A stretch of 64,000 bases of DNA, from contig NZ_CP102931.1 of assembly GCF_024734665.1 (NCBI RefSeq), positions 1,796,001 to 1,860,000 of the forward strand, in the 5' to 3' direction. Position numbers and translations under genes: made by a program. Each line of letters starts with the position of its first letter. Within the stretch, counting starts at the first letter, position 1. Below are positions 8,341-18,100 of the stretch, one piece after another. The notes beneath the pieces were generated by a model. That model had not been told where the DNA came from, searched no databases, and saw only the letters and a program-made list of their open reading frames with translations. This DNA is from Variovorax paradoxus. Its GTDB lineage: Bacteria > Pseudomonadota > Gammaproteobacteria > Burkholderiales > Burkholderiaceae_C.

Positions 8341-8613
8341 ATGGCACAAGAGCAAGACGACGACCTCATCTGGCGCACCGCATGGGACTGGGTGCGGCGC
8401 GAGCACGACCGCGAGAATTTCGGCGAAGGCTCGCGTGTCGAAATGGTGGCATGGCTTCTTGCCGACCCTGCCCACCGCAAGGCCTACGACAAGGCCGCCC
8501 GCCTCTGGCTGCTCACGGGTCTGGTGCCACCCACCATCGACGTCGATGCGTGGAAGAAAAACCAGAACCGGGCATCCCCCGAAGACGCAGCACCCAGCGA
8601 CGACGACGCCTGA
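8341..8613 (+). CDS. miniature FecR N-terminal-domain (DUF4880-like) protein
   Basis: Protein of 90 residues. The core WDWVRREHDRENFGEGSRV followed by MVAWLLADPAHRKAYDKAARLW matches the cytosolic N-terminal domain of FecR/PupR anti-sigma factors (WL-x-DP-x-HR-x-A-[YF]-x-x-x-x-x-LW). Full FecR proteins are about 320-350 residues and continue into a membrane helix and periplasmic domain; this one ends in an acidic tail with no membrane segment. It directly follows the ECF sigma gene (48 bases), so it may bind or tune that sigma factor in the cytosol. That role is inference. Confidence 0.75.
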   Translation: MAQEQDDDLIWRTAWDWVRREHDRENFGEGSRVEMVAWLLADPAHRKAYDKAARLWLLTGLVPPTIDVDAWKKNQNRASPEDAAPSDDDA

Positions 8614-8761
8614 TCGTCGCCAGCGCGCCGCCTGGCCGCCCCCCGCACCGGGGTGAACAGATTCGGTCCCGAATCGTCATGTTGATCAGAAGCCCAGCAA
8701 TCGGCCACTCACCGGCCCGCTTGCCTGCCTGCTTCCTCAATCAACCGCACAAGGACCGCCC

Positions 8762-8992
8762 ATGTCTACCAGCTGCTTCGATCGCGAAGACGAAACCTTC
8801 ATCGTCCTGGTCAACCAGGAAGACCAATACTCCATCTGGCCGCACTGGAAGGCCGTGCCCAGCGGCTGGAAGGCTGTCGACGGCGTAAAGGGCGACAAGA
8901 AGACCGCGCTCGATTTCGTCGAAAAGAACTGGACCGACATGCGCCCCAAGTCGCTGCGCGACTGGATGGCCGCGGAAGCTGCCGCAAGCTGA
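8762..8992 (+). CDS. MbtH-family NRPS accessory protein
   Basis: Protein of 76 residues with the MbtH signature: NQEDQYSIWPHWKAVPSGW, then FVEKNWTDMRPKSLRDWM. MbtH proteins bind adenylation domains and are needed for their folding or activity. AAGGA precedes ATG 8762. Its stop codon overlaps the thioesterase start by one base (TGATG), so the two are translationally coupled. The preceding 147-base gap contains a perfect dyad, GATTCGG-TC-CCGAATC (8660-8675), followed by CGTC, which might be part of an ECF promoter. Confidence 0.96.
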   Translation: MSTSCFDREDETFIVLVNQEDQYSIWPHWKAVPSGWKAVDGVKGDKKTALDFVEKNWTDMRPKSLRDWMAAEAAAS

Positions 8993-9750
8993 TGGCCGGG
9001 CCGGCGAGGGTTTCGCTGCTGTGCCTGCCTTGCGCGGGCGCCAGCGCGACGATGTATTTGCGCTGGCGGCATCAGCTGCCGCACTGGATCGAGCTCCTGC
9101 CCGTCGAGCTGCCGGGCCGGGGCATGCGCATGGGCGAGCGCTTCGTCGAAACCTGCGATGCCCAGGTCGCGCGGATCTGCGCCGAGAAGGCGAACGCGAT
9201 GCGCGGCAGCTTCGCGATCTTCGGGCACAGCATGGGCGCCTTGCTGGCCTACGGCGTCGTGCAGCGTCTGCGCGCGCTCGGCCGCCCGTTGCCGCTGGCA
9301 CTTTTCGCTTCGGGCAGTTCCGCGCCGTCGCAGCGCGACCCGAACCGCCTCCCCGACACGCATGACGACGCCGCGCTGATCGCCGACCTGCGCAAGCAGG
9401 GCGGCACCCCCGAAGAAGTCTTTGCCAGCGCCGAGCTGATGCGCATCACCCTCGACACGCTGGGCGCGGACTACCGCGTGTGCCAGAGCTTCGAGTACAC
9501 GGCCGATGCGCCTCTGCCCATGCCCCTGCATGTCTTCGCGGGCCGGCAGGACGACATCGACGCGGGGCGCATCGAGGCCTGGTCGACGCATGCCAGCGGC
9601 GCGTTCACGCTCGACTGGTTCGATGGCGGCCACTTCTTCATCCGTCAGCACGAGGCGGCTTTCCTGGCTGCACTGACGCGCCGTCTGGGGCAGGCCATGG
9701 CCGGCAGGCATCAAGGCTCATTGCATGGGCATCGACTTGACGCGGCATGA
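8992..9750 (+). CDS. type II thioesterase of the NRPS/PKS pathway
   Basis: Protein of 252 residues of the alpha/beta hydrolase type. It shows LLCLPCAGASATMY near the start, the nucleophile elbow GHSMG with Ser80, and a late catalytic His in FDGGHFFI. Stand-alone thioesterases of this kind remove wrong or stalled groups from carrier proteins of the assembly line. It is coupled to MbtH upstream; a short spacer with a strong hairpin separates it from the first NRPS. A cyclising role is unlikely because the last NRPS has its own thioesterase. Confidence 0.93.
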   Translation: MAGPARVSLLCLPCAGASATMYLRWRHQLPHWIELLPVELPGRGMRMGERFVETCDAQVARICAEKANAMRGSFAIFGHSMGALLAYGVVQRLRALGRPLPLALFASGSSAPSQRDPNRLPDTHDDAALIADLRKQGGTPEEVFASAELMRITLDTLGADYRVCQSFEYTADAPLPMPLHVFAGRQDDIDAGRIEAWSTHASGAFTLDWFDGGHFFIRQHEAAFLAALTRRLGQAMAGRHQGSLHGHRLDAA

Positions 9751-9755
9751 GTGAA

Positions 9756-9780
9756 CGCAGCCGGCCCGGTGCCGGCTGCG
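9756..9780 (+). promoter_or_regulatory. strong intercistronic hairpin before first NRPS gene
   Basis: Perfect 10-bp stem CGCAGCCGGC (9756-9765) with GCCGGCTGCG (9771-9780) across a five-base loop. It starts six bases after the thioesterase stop and lies just before the NRPS ribosome-binding site (GGAG 9797-9800). It has no immediate T run (an AATTTT comes about 9 bases later), so it could be an attenuator, an mRNA stabiliser or a weak terminator. Confidence 0.55.
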
Positions 9781-9808
9781 CCCCTACTAATTTTCTGGAG
9801 TGAGCGAG

Positions 9809-12800
9809 ATGGCAGACACGGCAGCAACGACGGTGAGTCTGGGGCATCACCCGGTCTCCGCAAACTTCGTGGAACACCTGCGGGCATTGGCGCAAAGCCG
9901 GCCGGACGACGTCTGGCTCACGGTGGCGGGTGAAGCGGATGGTGCCTACTTCGAGAAGCCGATCACCTACGCCGTCTTCGAGTCGCGCGTGCGCGCGCTG
10001 GCGGCCCGCCTGCAGCAGCAGTTCGCCAAGGGTGAGCGCGCCCTCGTCATGCTGGACAACGACGACCACTACGCCGTGAGCATGCTGGCGTGCTTCTACG
10101 CTGGCGTGATCGCAGTGCCGGTGTTTCCGCCCGAATCCATGCGGCCACAGCATCTCGCGCGGCTGACGGGCATTGCGCAAGATTCGCAGGCGCGCTGTGT
10201 GCTGACCTCGGCGGCGATGCGTGCCGCGATGGACGGCGCAGCCGAAGCATTCGCAGAGGCGGCAATGATTTCCGTCGACGAGGTGAGCCTCGCGCTCGCC
10301 GATTCGTGGACGCCGTTCGCGCCCGCCGCGGACGACGCGGCATTCCTGCAATACACCTCCGGCTCGACCTCCGCCCCCAAGGGCGTGATCGTGACGCACG
10401 GCAACCTCATCGCCAACGAACGCGCCATCCGCGACGGCATGGGCATCGGGCCGGACGACAAGTTCGTGTCGTGGGCGCCGCTCTATCACGACATGGGCCT
10501 CATCGGCGGCCTCATGCAGCCGCTCTACAGCGGCGTTCCGTTGGTGCTGACCTCGCCGCGCTACTTTCTCGAAAGCCCGGTGCGCTGGCTGGAACTGATC
10601 TCGCGCCATCGCGCCACCCTGAGCGGCGGCCCCGACTTTGCCTATCGCCTTTGCCTCGACCGCGTGAAGGGCGCGCGGCTGGCGGGGCTCGACCTCTCGA
10701 CATGGCGCGTTGCCTACACCGGCGCCGAGCCCGTGCGCGCCGACACCGAAACCGAATTCATCGAGCGATTCGCGCCCGCGGGCTTCGGCCCCGACGCCGT
10801 GTATGCCTGCTACGGCCTCGCGGAAGCGACCCTGTTCGTCACCGGCGGCCGACGCGGCGCCGGGCTGGTCGCGCGCACTTTTTCCGCCGATGCGCTGGCC
10901 AAGGGCGAGGGTGTGGAAAGCACGCAGGGCACGATGCTGGTCGGCTGCGGCGCCGCGCCAGACGGCCACGACGTACGCATCACAGACCCCGATTCAATGG
11001 CCGCGCTAGACGCCGGCCGGGTCGGCGAAATCTGGGCCAACGGCCCGAGCATCTGCGCCGGCTACTGGGGCAAGGAGCGCGAAACCCGCGAAACCTTCTC
11101 CATGCATGAAGGGCGGCGCTGGCTGCGCACCGGCGATCTCGGCTTCATGCACGACGGGCAGCTCTACGTGACGGGCCGCATCAAGGACCTGATCATCGTT
11201 CGCGGGCACAACATCTACCCGCAGGACATCGAACGCACCGTCGAGACCGAGATCGAGGCCGTGCGCAAGGGGCGAGTCGCCGCCTTTGCGGTGTCGGGGC
11301 CGGATGGCGAAGGCATCGGCGTGGCAGCGGAGGTTTCGCGCAGCATGCAGAAGCTCGTGCCGCCGCATGTGCTGGTCGAGGCGCTGGGCGCTGCGGTCAG
11401 CGAAGTGTTCGGCGAGGCGCCGTCCGCCGTGGTGCTGCTCAACCCGGGCGCACTGCCCAAGACATCGAGCGGCAAGCTGCAGCGCCAGGCGTGCCGCGCG
11501 GGGCTTGCGGCGCGCAGCCTCGATGCGTACGCAATTCACGAGCACGGCGTCTTCACACTCGGCGGCAGCGGGTCTTCGATTCCGGCGGAAGCACCGGTGC
11601 TCGACGAAATCGGAGAGGCGATCTCGGCCATCTGGAGGGAAGTACTCAGGTGGCCCGAAGACCGTGCGTTGGCGCACGACGCGCACTTTTTCACCTCGGG
11701 CGGCAATTCGCTGGCCGCGGTTCAAGCATGCGCGCGTATCGCACGGCGCTGGGACATCGGGTTCGATCTGCGCGACCTCTTCGAGCAGCCCCGGCTGAGC
11801 GCTTGCGCGGCCATCGTGCGCAGCCGCAAGGACCGTCCGGGCCGCGCGCCTGGCATGGCGGCCATCGAAGCGCTGTCCGCCGAGCGTCGGCTGCAGCCCT
11901 TGCCACTGTCGCACGCACAGGAGCGCCAATGGTTCCTGTGGAAGCTTGCGCCGCAGAGTACGGCGTACCACATGAGTGGCGCGCTGCGCCTGTCGGGCAC
12001 GCTGGATGCTGCCGCGATGCATGCCGCGTTCGAAGACATCGCCGCGTGCCACGAGTCGCTGCGCACGGTGTTCCTGGCAGGCGCTGACGGCACGGCAGAG
12101 CAACTGATCAGCCCGTCGTGGGCGCCGCTTCTGAACGTGATCGATCTGCGTCACCTCGCGGTCAGCGAGCGCGAAGCACGTGCCGCAGAAGAAGCGCAGC
12201 GGCTGCATGCCGCGCCCTTCGATTTGACGCAGGGGCCATTGCTGCGCGTGGCGTTGATCCGCCTGTCGGACACCTCGCATCTGCTGGTGGTGGTGATGCA
12301 TCACATCATTTCCGACAGCGCGTCGATGCAGGTGCTGCTCGATGAGTTGGCGGCCGGCTATGCCGCGCGGCTGAAGGGCGATGCCCCGTCTCGCCGCGCT
12401 GCGCCGCGCATCCAGTACGTCGATCATGCGGTGTGGCAGCGCAACTGGCTGGCAGTGGGCGAGGCCGAGCGGCAACTGGCCTGGTGGCGCACGCAGCTCG
12501 GCGAAGAACATCCCGTGCTGGCGCTGCCGATAGACCGCCCGCGCACGGCGCAGATCGGCTACCGCGCGGCTCGCCACAGCGTTGAAGTGCCTGCGGTGCT
12601 GCTGGCCGGCTTGCGCCAGGCCGCGGCGACCGAGGGTGCCACGCTGTTCATGGTGCTGCTGGCCAGCTTCCAGGCGCTGCTGCACCGCTACACCGGGCAG
12701 GAAGACATCCGCGTCGGCGCGCCAGTGGCCAATCGCAGCCGTGTTGAGGCGGAAAACATCATCGGCTTCTTCGTCAACACGCTGGTGCTGCGCAATCGGG

Positions 12801-15106
12801 TCGGTGGTCGCATGCGCCTGTCGGATGTCGTGGCGCAGGCGAAAGAAGCGGTGCTGGGCGCGCAGACGCACCAGGACCTGCCCTTCGAGCAACTGGTCGA
12901 GGCGCTGCAGCCGCAACGCAGCCTGAGCCAGAGCCCGCTGTTCCAGGTGATGTTCAACCACCTGGTCGAAGACTACCGGGCATTGGCGCAGTTGCCGGGG
13001 CTCGAGGTTGCGCACCATGCGCTGCCTGACGGAACGGCGCAATTCGAACTCGTGCTGGAAGCCCGCGAGACACCCGATGGCCGGTTGACGCTGGGGCTGG
13101 TCTACGCGGCGGAGCTGTTTGACCGGGAGACGATCGAGCGGATGGCGGGGCACTACGTGGCGGTGCTGCAGGCATTGACTGCCCAGGCTGAGCTGGCAGT
13201 GGGTGACGTGGCGCTGGTGGGGGCGGCCGAGCGCGCACAGCTTGTGGCATGGAGCGAGAACGCGCGCCGCCACGAAGGCGAGCAGCCGGTGCACCGCCAG
13301 ATCGAGGGGCACGCGAAGCTCAAGCCGCAGGCGCCTGCTTTGGTCTTCGGTGAAGAAGCTCTGAGCTATGCCGAGCTCAATGCGAGAGCGAACCGATTGG
13401 CGCACCGCCTGATCGCCTCGGGCGTGGGCCCCGATGTGCTGGTGGGGATCTGCGTGGAGCGCTCGACAGAAATGATGGTGGGCATCCTTGCAGTGCTCAA
13501 GGCGGGTGGTGCTTATGTACCCCTTGATCCTGAGTACCCCGCAGACCGTCTTTCCTACATGGTCGAGGACAGCGGTATCGCGCTGCTCCTGACCCAGAGC
13601 CACCTGCGTTCGCTGATCCCGGGTGCCGACGCATTGCAGGTGCTGGAGCTCGACACCCTCGATACGGCGTCCGAGTCCGAGGTCGACCCGCAAGTCGCCC
13701 TGCACGGCGAACACCTCGCCTACGTCATCTACACCTCAGGCTCCACCGGCCGACCCAAGGGCGCAGCCATTCGCCATTGCGCGCTGTTCAGCTGCATGGC
13801 CTGGATGCAGGAGTTCTACACCCTCGCAGGTGCAGACACGGTCCTGCACAAGGCCCCCTTCGGCTTCGACGTGTCCGTCTGGGAGATGTTCTGGCCATTG
13901 ACCTCAGGGGCAAGACTGGTCATCGCCAACCCGGGCGATCACCGCGACCCGGTGCGCTTGGTCGAACTCATCCAGAAGCACCAGATCACGACGCTGAACT
14001 TCGTGCCCTCGATGCTGCAGGCCTTCCTGGCGTACGAGGGCATCGAAGCAACGACCAAACTCAAGCACATCATCTGCGGCGGAGAGTCCATGCCCGCGGC
14101 CACGCAGAGGGAAGCGCTGCAGCGCCTGAGCGGCGCCACGCTGCAGAACCTGTACGGCCCGACGGAGACGACGATCCACGTCACCCAGTGGACATGCCGG
14201 GACGACGGCAGCACGCAAGTGCCGATCGGCCGGCCAATCAGCGAGACGCAGGCGTATGTGCTGGACGGGAGCCTGAACGAAGTACCGGTGGGCGTGGCGG
14301 GCGAGCTGTACCTGGGTGGCATCAACCTCGCACGGGGATACCTGAAGCGACCAGGGCTGACGGCAGAGCGCTTCATCGCAGCGGCCAACGGAAGCAGGCT
14401 GTACCGCACGGGCGATCTGGTGCGCTGGAACAACGAGGGCCAGCTGGAGTATCTGGGGCGCATCGACCATCAGGTGAAGGTGCGAGGCTTCCGCATCGAG
14501 CTGGGGGAGATCGAGGCGCAGTTGCAGGCGCAGCCGGAAGTCAGGGAAGCCGTGGTCGTTGCGAACGAAGGCCCTGCAGGAGCGAGGCTCGTGGGCTACG
14601 TCTCGGGACAAGGCATCGACACGGCCACGCTGCGCGAACGCCTCGCAGAAGCACTGCCGGACTACATGGTCCCCAGCGTCATCGTGGTGCTCGACGCGCT
14701 GCCGCTGAACGCCAACGGCAAGGTAGACCGCAAGGCACTCCCCACCGCCGCCATCACCAGCGACAAACCCTACGAAGCCCCGCAAGGCCCCATCGCCGAA
14801 ACCATCGCCGCCATCTGGGCCGAAGTGCTGCAGATGGACAAGGTCGGCACTCACGACAACTTCTTCGACCTCGGCGGGCACTCGCTGCTGCTGGTTCGCG
14901 TGCACCGCCTGCTCGAAGACAGGCTGCGCACCACCGTCGCGCTGGTCCAGCTTTTCAAGTACCCCACGGTCGGCTCGCTGGCGCAGTGGATGGCGCGCGG
15001 CGCCGATGCGCCCGCGGCGTTGTCGCCCACGGCCGGCGACGACCGTGCGCTGCGCCAGCGCGCCGCCTTGCTTCAACGTCGCAAATCCGCGGAAAGAGTC
15101 AACTGA
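9809..15106 (+). CDS. NRPS 1: FAAL-ACP-C-A-PCP, lipo-initiation module
   Basis: Protein of 1765 residues. A fatty acyl-AMP ligase (about 1-580: YTSGSTSAPKG, PLYHDMGLIGG, YGLAEATLF) is followed by an acyl carrier (GGNSL, Ser634), a condensation domain (about 690-1125, HHIISDS at 831), an adenylation domain (about 1150-1650) and a carrier (GGHSL, Ser1692). It would activate a fatty acid and acylate the first amino acid. The A-domain code read by eye is DVWNIGLIHK, closest to the Thr code but with Phe to Val at position 2. Context suggests (formyl-)hydroxyornithine. ATG 9809 has GGAG eight bases upstream. The stop overlaps the PKS start (TGATGA). Confidence 0.94.
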   Translation: MADTAATTVSLGHHPVSANFVEHLRALAQSRPDDVWLTVAGEADGAYFEKPITYAVFESRVRALAARLQQQFAKGERALVMLDNDDHYAVSMLACFYAGVIAVPVFPPESMRPQHLARLTGIAQDSQARCVLTSAAMRAAMDGAAEAFAEAAMISVDEVSLALADSWTPFAPAADDAAFLQYTSGSTSAPKGVIVTHGNLIANERAIRDGMGIGPDDKFVSWAPLYHDMGLIGGLMQPLYSGVPLVLTSPRYFLESPVRWLELISRHRATLSGGPDFAYRLCLDRVKGARLAGLDLSTWRVAYTGAEPVRADTETEFIERFAPAGFGPDAVYACYGLAEATLFVTGGRRGAGLVARTFSADALAKGEGVESTQGTMLVGCGAAPDGHDVRITDPDSMAALDAGRVGEIWANGPSICAGYWGKERETRETFSMHEGRRWLRTGDLGFMHDGQLYVTGRIKDLIIVRGHNIYPQDIERTVETEIEAVRKGRVAAFAVSGPDGEGIGVAAEVSRSMQKLVPPHVLVEALGAAVSEVFGEAPSAVVLLNPGALPKTSSGKLQRQACRAGLAARSLDAYAIHEHGVFTLGGSGSSIPAEAPVLDEIGEAISAIWREVLRWPEDRALAHDAHFFTSGGNSLAAVQACARIARRWDIGFDLRDLFEQPRLSACAAIVRSRKDRPGRAPGMAAIEALSAERRLQPLPLSHAQERQWFLWKLAPQSTAYHMSGALRLSGTLDAAAMHAAFEDIAACHESLRTVFLAGADGTAEQLISPSWAPLLNVIDLRHLAVSEREARAAEEAQRLHAAPFDLTQGPLLRVALIRLSDTSHLLVVVMHHIISDSASMQVLLDELAAGYAARLKGDAPSRRAAPRIQYVDHAVWQRNWLAVGEAERQLAWWRTQLGEEHPVLALPIDRPRTAQIGYRAARHSVEVPAVLLAGLRQAAATEGATLFMVLLASFQALLHRYTGQEDIRVGAPVANRSRVEAENIIGFFVNTLVLRNRVGGRMRLSDVVAQAKEAVLGAQTHQDLPFEQLVEALQPQRSLSQSPLFQVMFNHLVEDYRALAQLPGLEVAHHALPDGTAQFELVLEARETPDGRLTLGLVYAAELFDRETIERMAGHYVAVLQALTAQAELAVGDVALVGAAERAQLVAWSENARRHEGEQPVHRQIEGHAKLKPQAPALVFGEEALSYAELNARANRLAHRLIASGVGPDVLVGICVERSTEMMVGILAVLKAGGAYVPLDPEYPADRLSYMVEDSGIALLLTQSHLRSLIPGADALQVLELDTLDTASESEVDPQVALHGEHLAYVIYTSGSTGRPKGAAIRHCALFSCMAWMQEFYTLAGADTVLHKAPFGFDVSVWEMFWPLTSGARLVIANPGDHRDPVRLVELIQKHQITTLNFVPSMLQAFLAYEGIEATTKLKHIICGGESMPAATQREALQRLSGATLQNLYGPTETTIHVTQWTCRDDGSTQVPIGRPISETQAYVLDGSLNEVPVGVAGELYLGGINLARGYLKRPGLTAERFIAAANGSRLYRTGDLVRWNNEGQLEYLGRIDHQVKVRGFRIELGEIEAQLQAQPEVREAVVVANEGPAGARLVGYVSGQGIDTATLRERLAEALPDYMVPSVIVVLDALPLNANGKVDRKALPTAAITSDKPYEAPQGPIAETIAAIWAEVLQMDKVGTHDNFFDLGGHSLLLVRVHRLLEDRLRTTVALVQLFKYPTVGSLAQWMARGADAPAALSPTAGDDRALRQRAALLQRRKSAERVN
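13837..14604 (+). repeat. identical 768-bp repeat, copy 1 (A-domain core)
   Basis: Base-for-base identical to 21829-22596, including all synonymous positions, at an offset of 7992. It covers the A-domain segment from just before the specificity helix (FDVSVW) to beyond the GRIDHQVKVRG motif, so both A domains carry the same code. Flanks are similar but diverged. Confidence 0.93.
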
Positions 15107-18100
15107 TGAACACCCTCAACGAGCAGGCCACGCAGGCCGATGCAGCCACCGGCATCGAGATCGCCATCGTCGGCATGGCGGGGCGCTTTCCGGGCGCCGA
15201 CGACGTCGATGCGTTCTGGCGCAACATCCGCGACGGCGTGGAGTCCATAGCCGGCTTCACCGACGAGCAGCTGCGCGCGCAAGGCATTTCGCAGGAACTG
15301 CTCGACGACCCTGCTTACGTGAAGGCGGGTGTCCAGTTCAAGGGCTTCGACCAGTTCGACGCCGGCTTCTTCGGCTACTCGCCGCGCGAAGCCGAGTACC
15401 TCGATCCGCAGCAGCGCATCTTCCTGGAGTGCGCATGGGCAGCACTGGAGCATGCCGGCTGCGATGCGCACACCTGGCCGGGCAAGATCGGCGTGTACGC
15501 GGGCGAGGGCCCGAACCTGTACCTCATGCGGCACCTGCTGCCCGCATTCGGCCTGGGCGACGGACGCGGCATTGCCGATCTGCTGGGCCTCATGAGCGGC
15601 AACTCCGGCGGTTCGCTGTGCACCCGCGTGGCCTACAAGCTCAACCTGCGCGGCCCGGCAGTGACGGTGCAGACCGCCTGCTCGACCTCGCTGGCCGCGG
15701 TGCACACCGCCTGCCAGGCGCTGCTGGGCTACGACTGCGACATGGCGCTGGCCGGCGGCGTGTGGCTCAACCTGCTGCAGGACGGCGGCTACCTCTACCA
15801 GGCCGGCGCCATCCTCTCGCCCGACGGCCACTGCCGCGCCTTCGACGAGAAGGCCGCGGGCACGGTGATCGGCAGCGGTGCGGGCCTCGTGGCACTCAAG
15901 CGCCTGGACGACGCGCTGCGCGACGGCGACACCATCCACGCCATCATCAAGGGCACCGCCGCCAACAACGACGGCGCCGACAAGGTCGGCTTCACTGCGC
16001 CCAGCGTGAACGGCCAGGCCGAAGTCATCCGCGCGGCGCAGCTGATTGCCGGCGTGACCGCCGAATCCGTCGGCTACATCGAGGCGCACGGCACGGGCAC
16101 GGTGCTCGGCGACCCGATCGAGCTGGCCGCGCTGACGCAGGCCTTCCGTGCCGATTCCGATCGCATCAACTACTGCGCCATAGGCTCCGTCAAGACCAAC
16201 GTCGGCCATCTCGATGCGGCGGCTGGCGTCACCGGTCTCATCAAGACGGTGATGGCGCTCAAGCACAAGACGCTGCCGGCCAGCCTGCATTTCGAGCGGC
16301 CCAACCCGCAGATCGATTTCGCGGCGAGCCCGTTCTACGTCAACGCCGCCACCAAGGCATGGCCCGCCGGTGCCACGCCGCGCCGCGCGGGCGTCAGCTC
16401 GTTCGGCATCGGCGGCACCAATGTGCATGTGGTGCTCGAAGAGGCGCCGGCCGCGAAGCCGGCCGAAAGCCCGTCCAGCTGGCAGGTGCTGCCGCTGTCG
16501 GCGCAGAACGCCGCTGCGCTGCAGGAGGCCGGCCGGCAGCTCGGTCGCCATCTCGAAGCGTCTGCCGACCAATCGCTCGCCGACGTCGCGCACACCTTGC
16601 AGAGCGGCCGCCGCCCGCTGCCGCTGCGCGCGGCCATCGTCGCCAACGGCCATGCCATGGCCGCACAGACGCTGCTGTCGCCCGAGGGCGGCTTCGAGCA
16701 GGTGACGCGTGCACCGGCCACCGCGCCCGAGGTCGCCTTCCTGTTCCCCGGCGGCGGCACGCAACACGCCAACATGGGCGCGGCGCTGTACCGCGACGAC
16801 CCGGTGTTCCGCGGCGAGGTCGATCGCTGCTGCGCCTTGCTGAACGACGCGATGGGCATGGACCTGCGCCAGCTGCTTTACCCCGCAGCCGGCGCCGAAG
16901 CCGCGGCCGACCAGAAGCTGTCGTGCATCGAATACACGCAGCCGGTGCTGTTCATCGTCGAATACTCGATGGCACGCGCCTGGATGGCGCGCGGCGTGCA
17001 GCCCGCCGTGATGCTGGGCCACAGCCTCGGCGAGTACGTGGCCGCCTGCCTGGCCGGCGTGTTCAGCCTGGAGGACGCACTGCGCATCGTCACCACGCGC
17101 GGCCGGCTGATGCAGTCGATGCCCGCAGGCGCCATGACGGCCATCGCGCTGCCCGAGGACGAACTCGCGCCGTTCCTCCAGGCGGGCTGCGACATCGCCG
17201 CGATCAACGGCCAGCAGCTCTGTGTGCTCGCGGGGCCGCTGCAGGCCATTGAAGCGGCAGAAAAGCAATTGCTCGCCAGCGGCCTCATGCCGCGTCGCCT
17301 GCACGTTGCCATCGCTTCCCACTCGGCCATGACCGAGTCCATCGTGGCCGAACTGCAGCAGGTGGTTGCTTCGGTGCCGCGCCATGCGCCGCGCATTCCT
17401 TTCATCTCCAACGTCACTGGTCAGCCGATCACGGCTGAGCAGGCTGTGGACCCGGCCTACTGGGGTCGCCATCTGCGCAGCACCGTGCGCTTTGCCGACG
17501 GACTGGCCGCGCTGCTGGGCGTGGCCGGGCGCGTCGTGCTCGAAGTGGGCCCCGGCGAAACTCTGGCCGGCCTCGCGCGCCAGCATCCGATGGCCGAGTC
17601 GGCCGCGGGCATCTGGGCGAGCCAGGCGCATCCGCAGCAGCAGGTCCGCAACGAGCGGCAGCTGGCCAGCGTGACCGGCGCGCTCTGGTGCGCCGGTGTC
17701 GAGATCGACTGGGCCGCCTGCCGCGCGGGCCAGCCGCGCCGCCAGGTGCCACTGCCTACTTACCCGTTCCAGCGCCAGTCGTACTGGATCGAAGCGGGCA
17801 CTCTCGAGGGCGGTGCCAAGGCAGTGCCTGCAGCCAACGCCTTCTACGTGCCCACCTGGAAGCGCACCGAGCCGCTGCTTGCGGTGCACACCCCCGCGCC
17901 GGCCGGCACCTGCACGCTGGTGTTCGGCGAAACGCGCAGCCTCACCGACAGCCTGATCCGCCACCTGCACCGCGATGCCGACACGCATCCTGTGGTCTGG
18001 GTGGAGCAGGGGCCGGGCTTCGTCGAGATCAGCCCGCGCCACTACGCGGTGCGCCCCGGCGAGCGCGCCGACCACGAGCAGGTGCTGCGCAAGGTGCAGG

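Noticed and set aside
8644..8680. Dyad and CGTC before the MbtH gene as an OrbS/PvdS-type promoter
   Set aside because: The spacing to CGTC is suggestive, but no TAAAT-like -35 is present; it is noted only under the MbtH entry.
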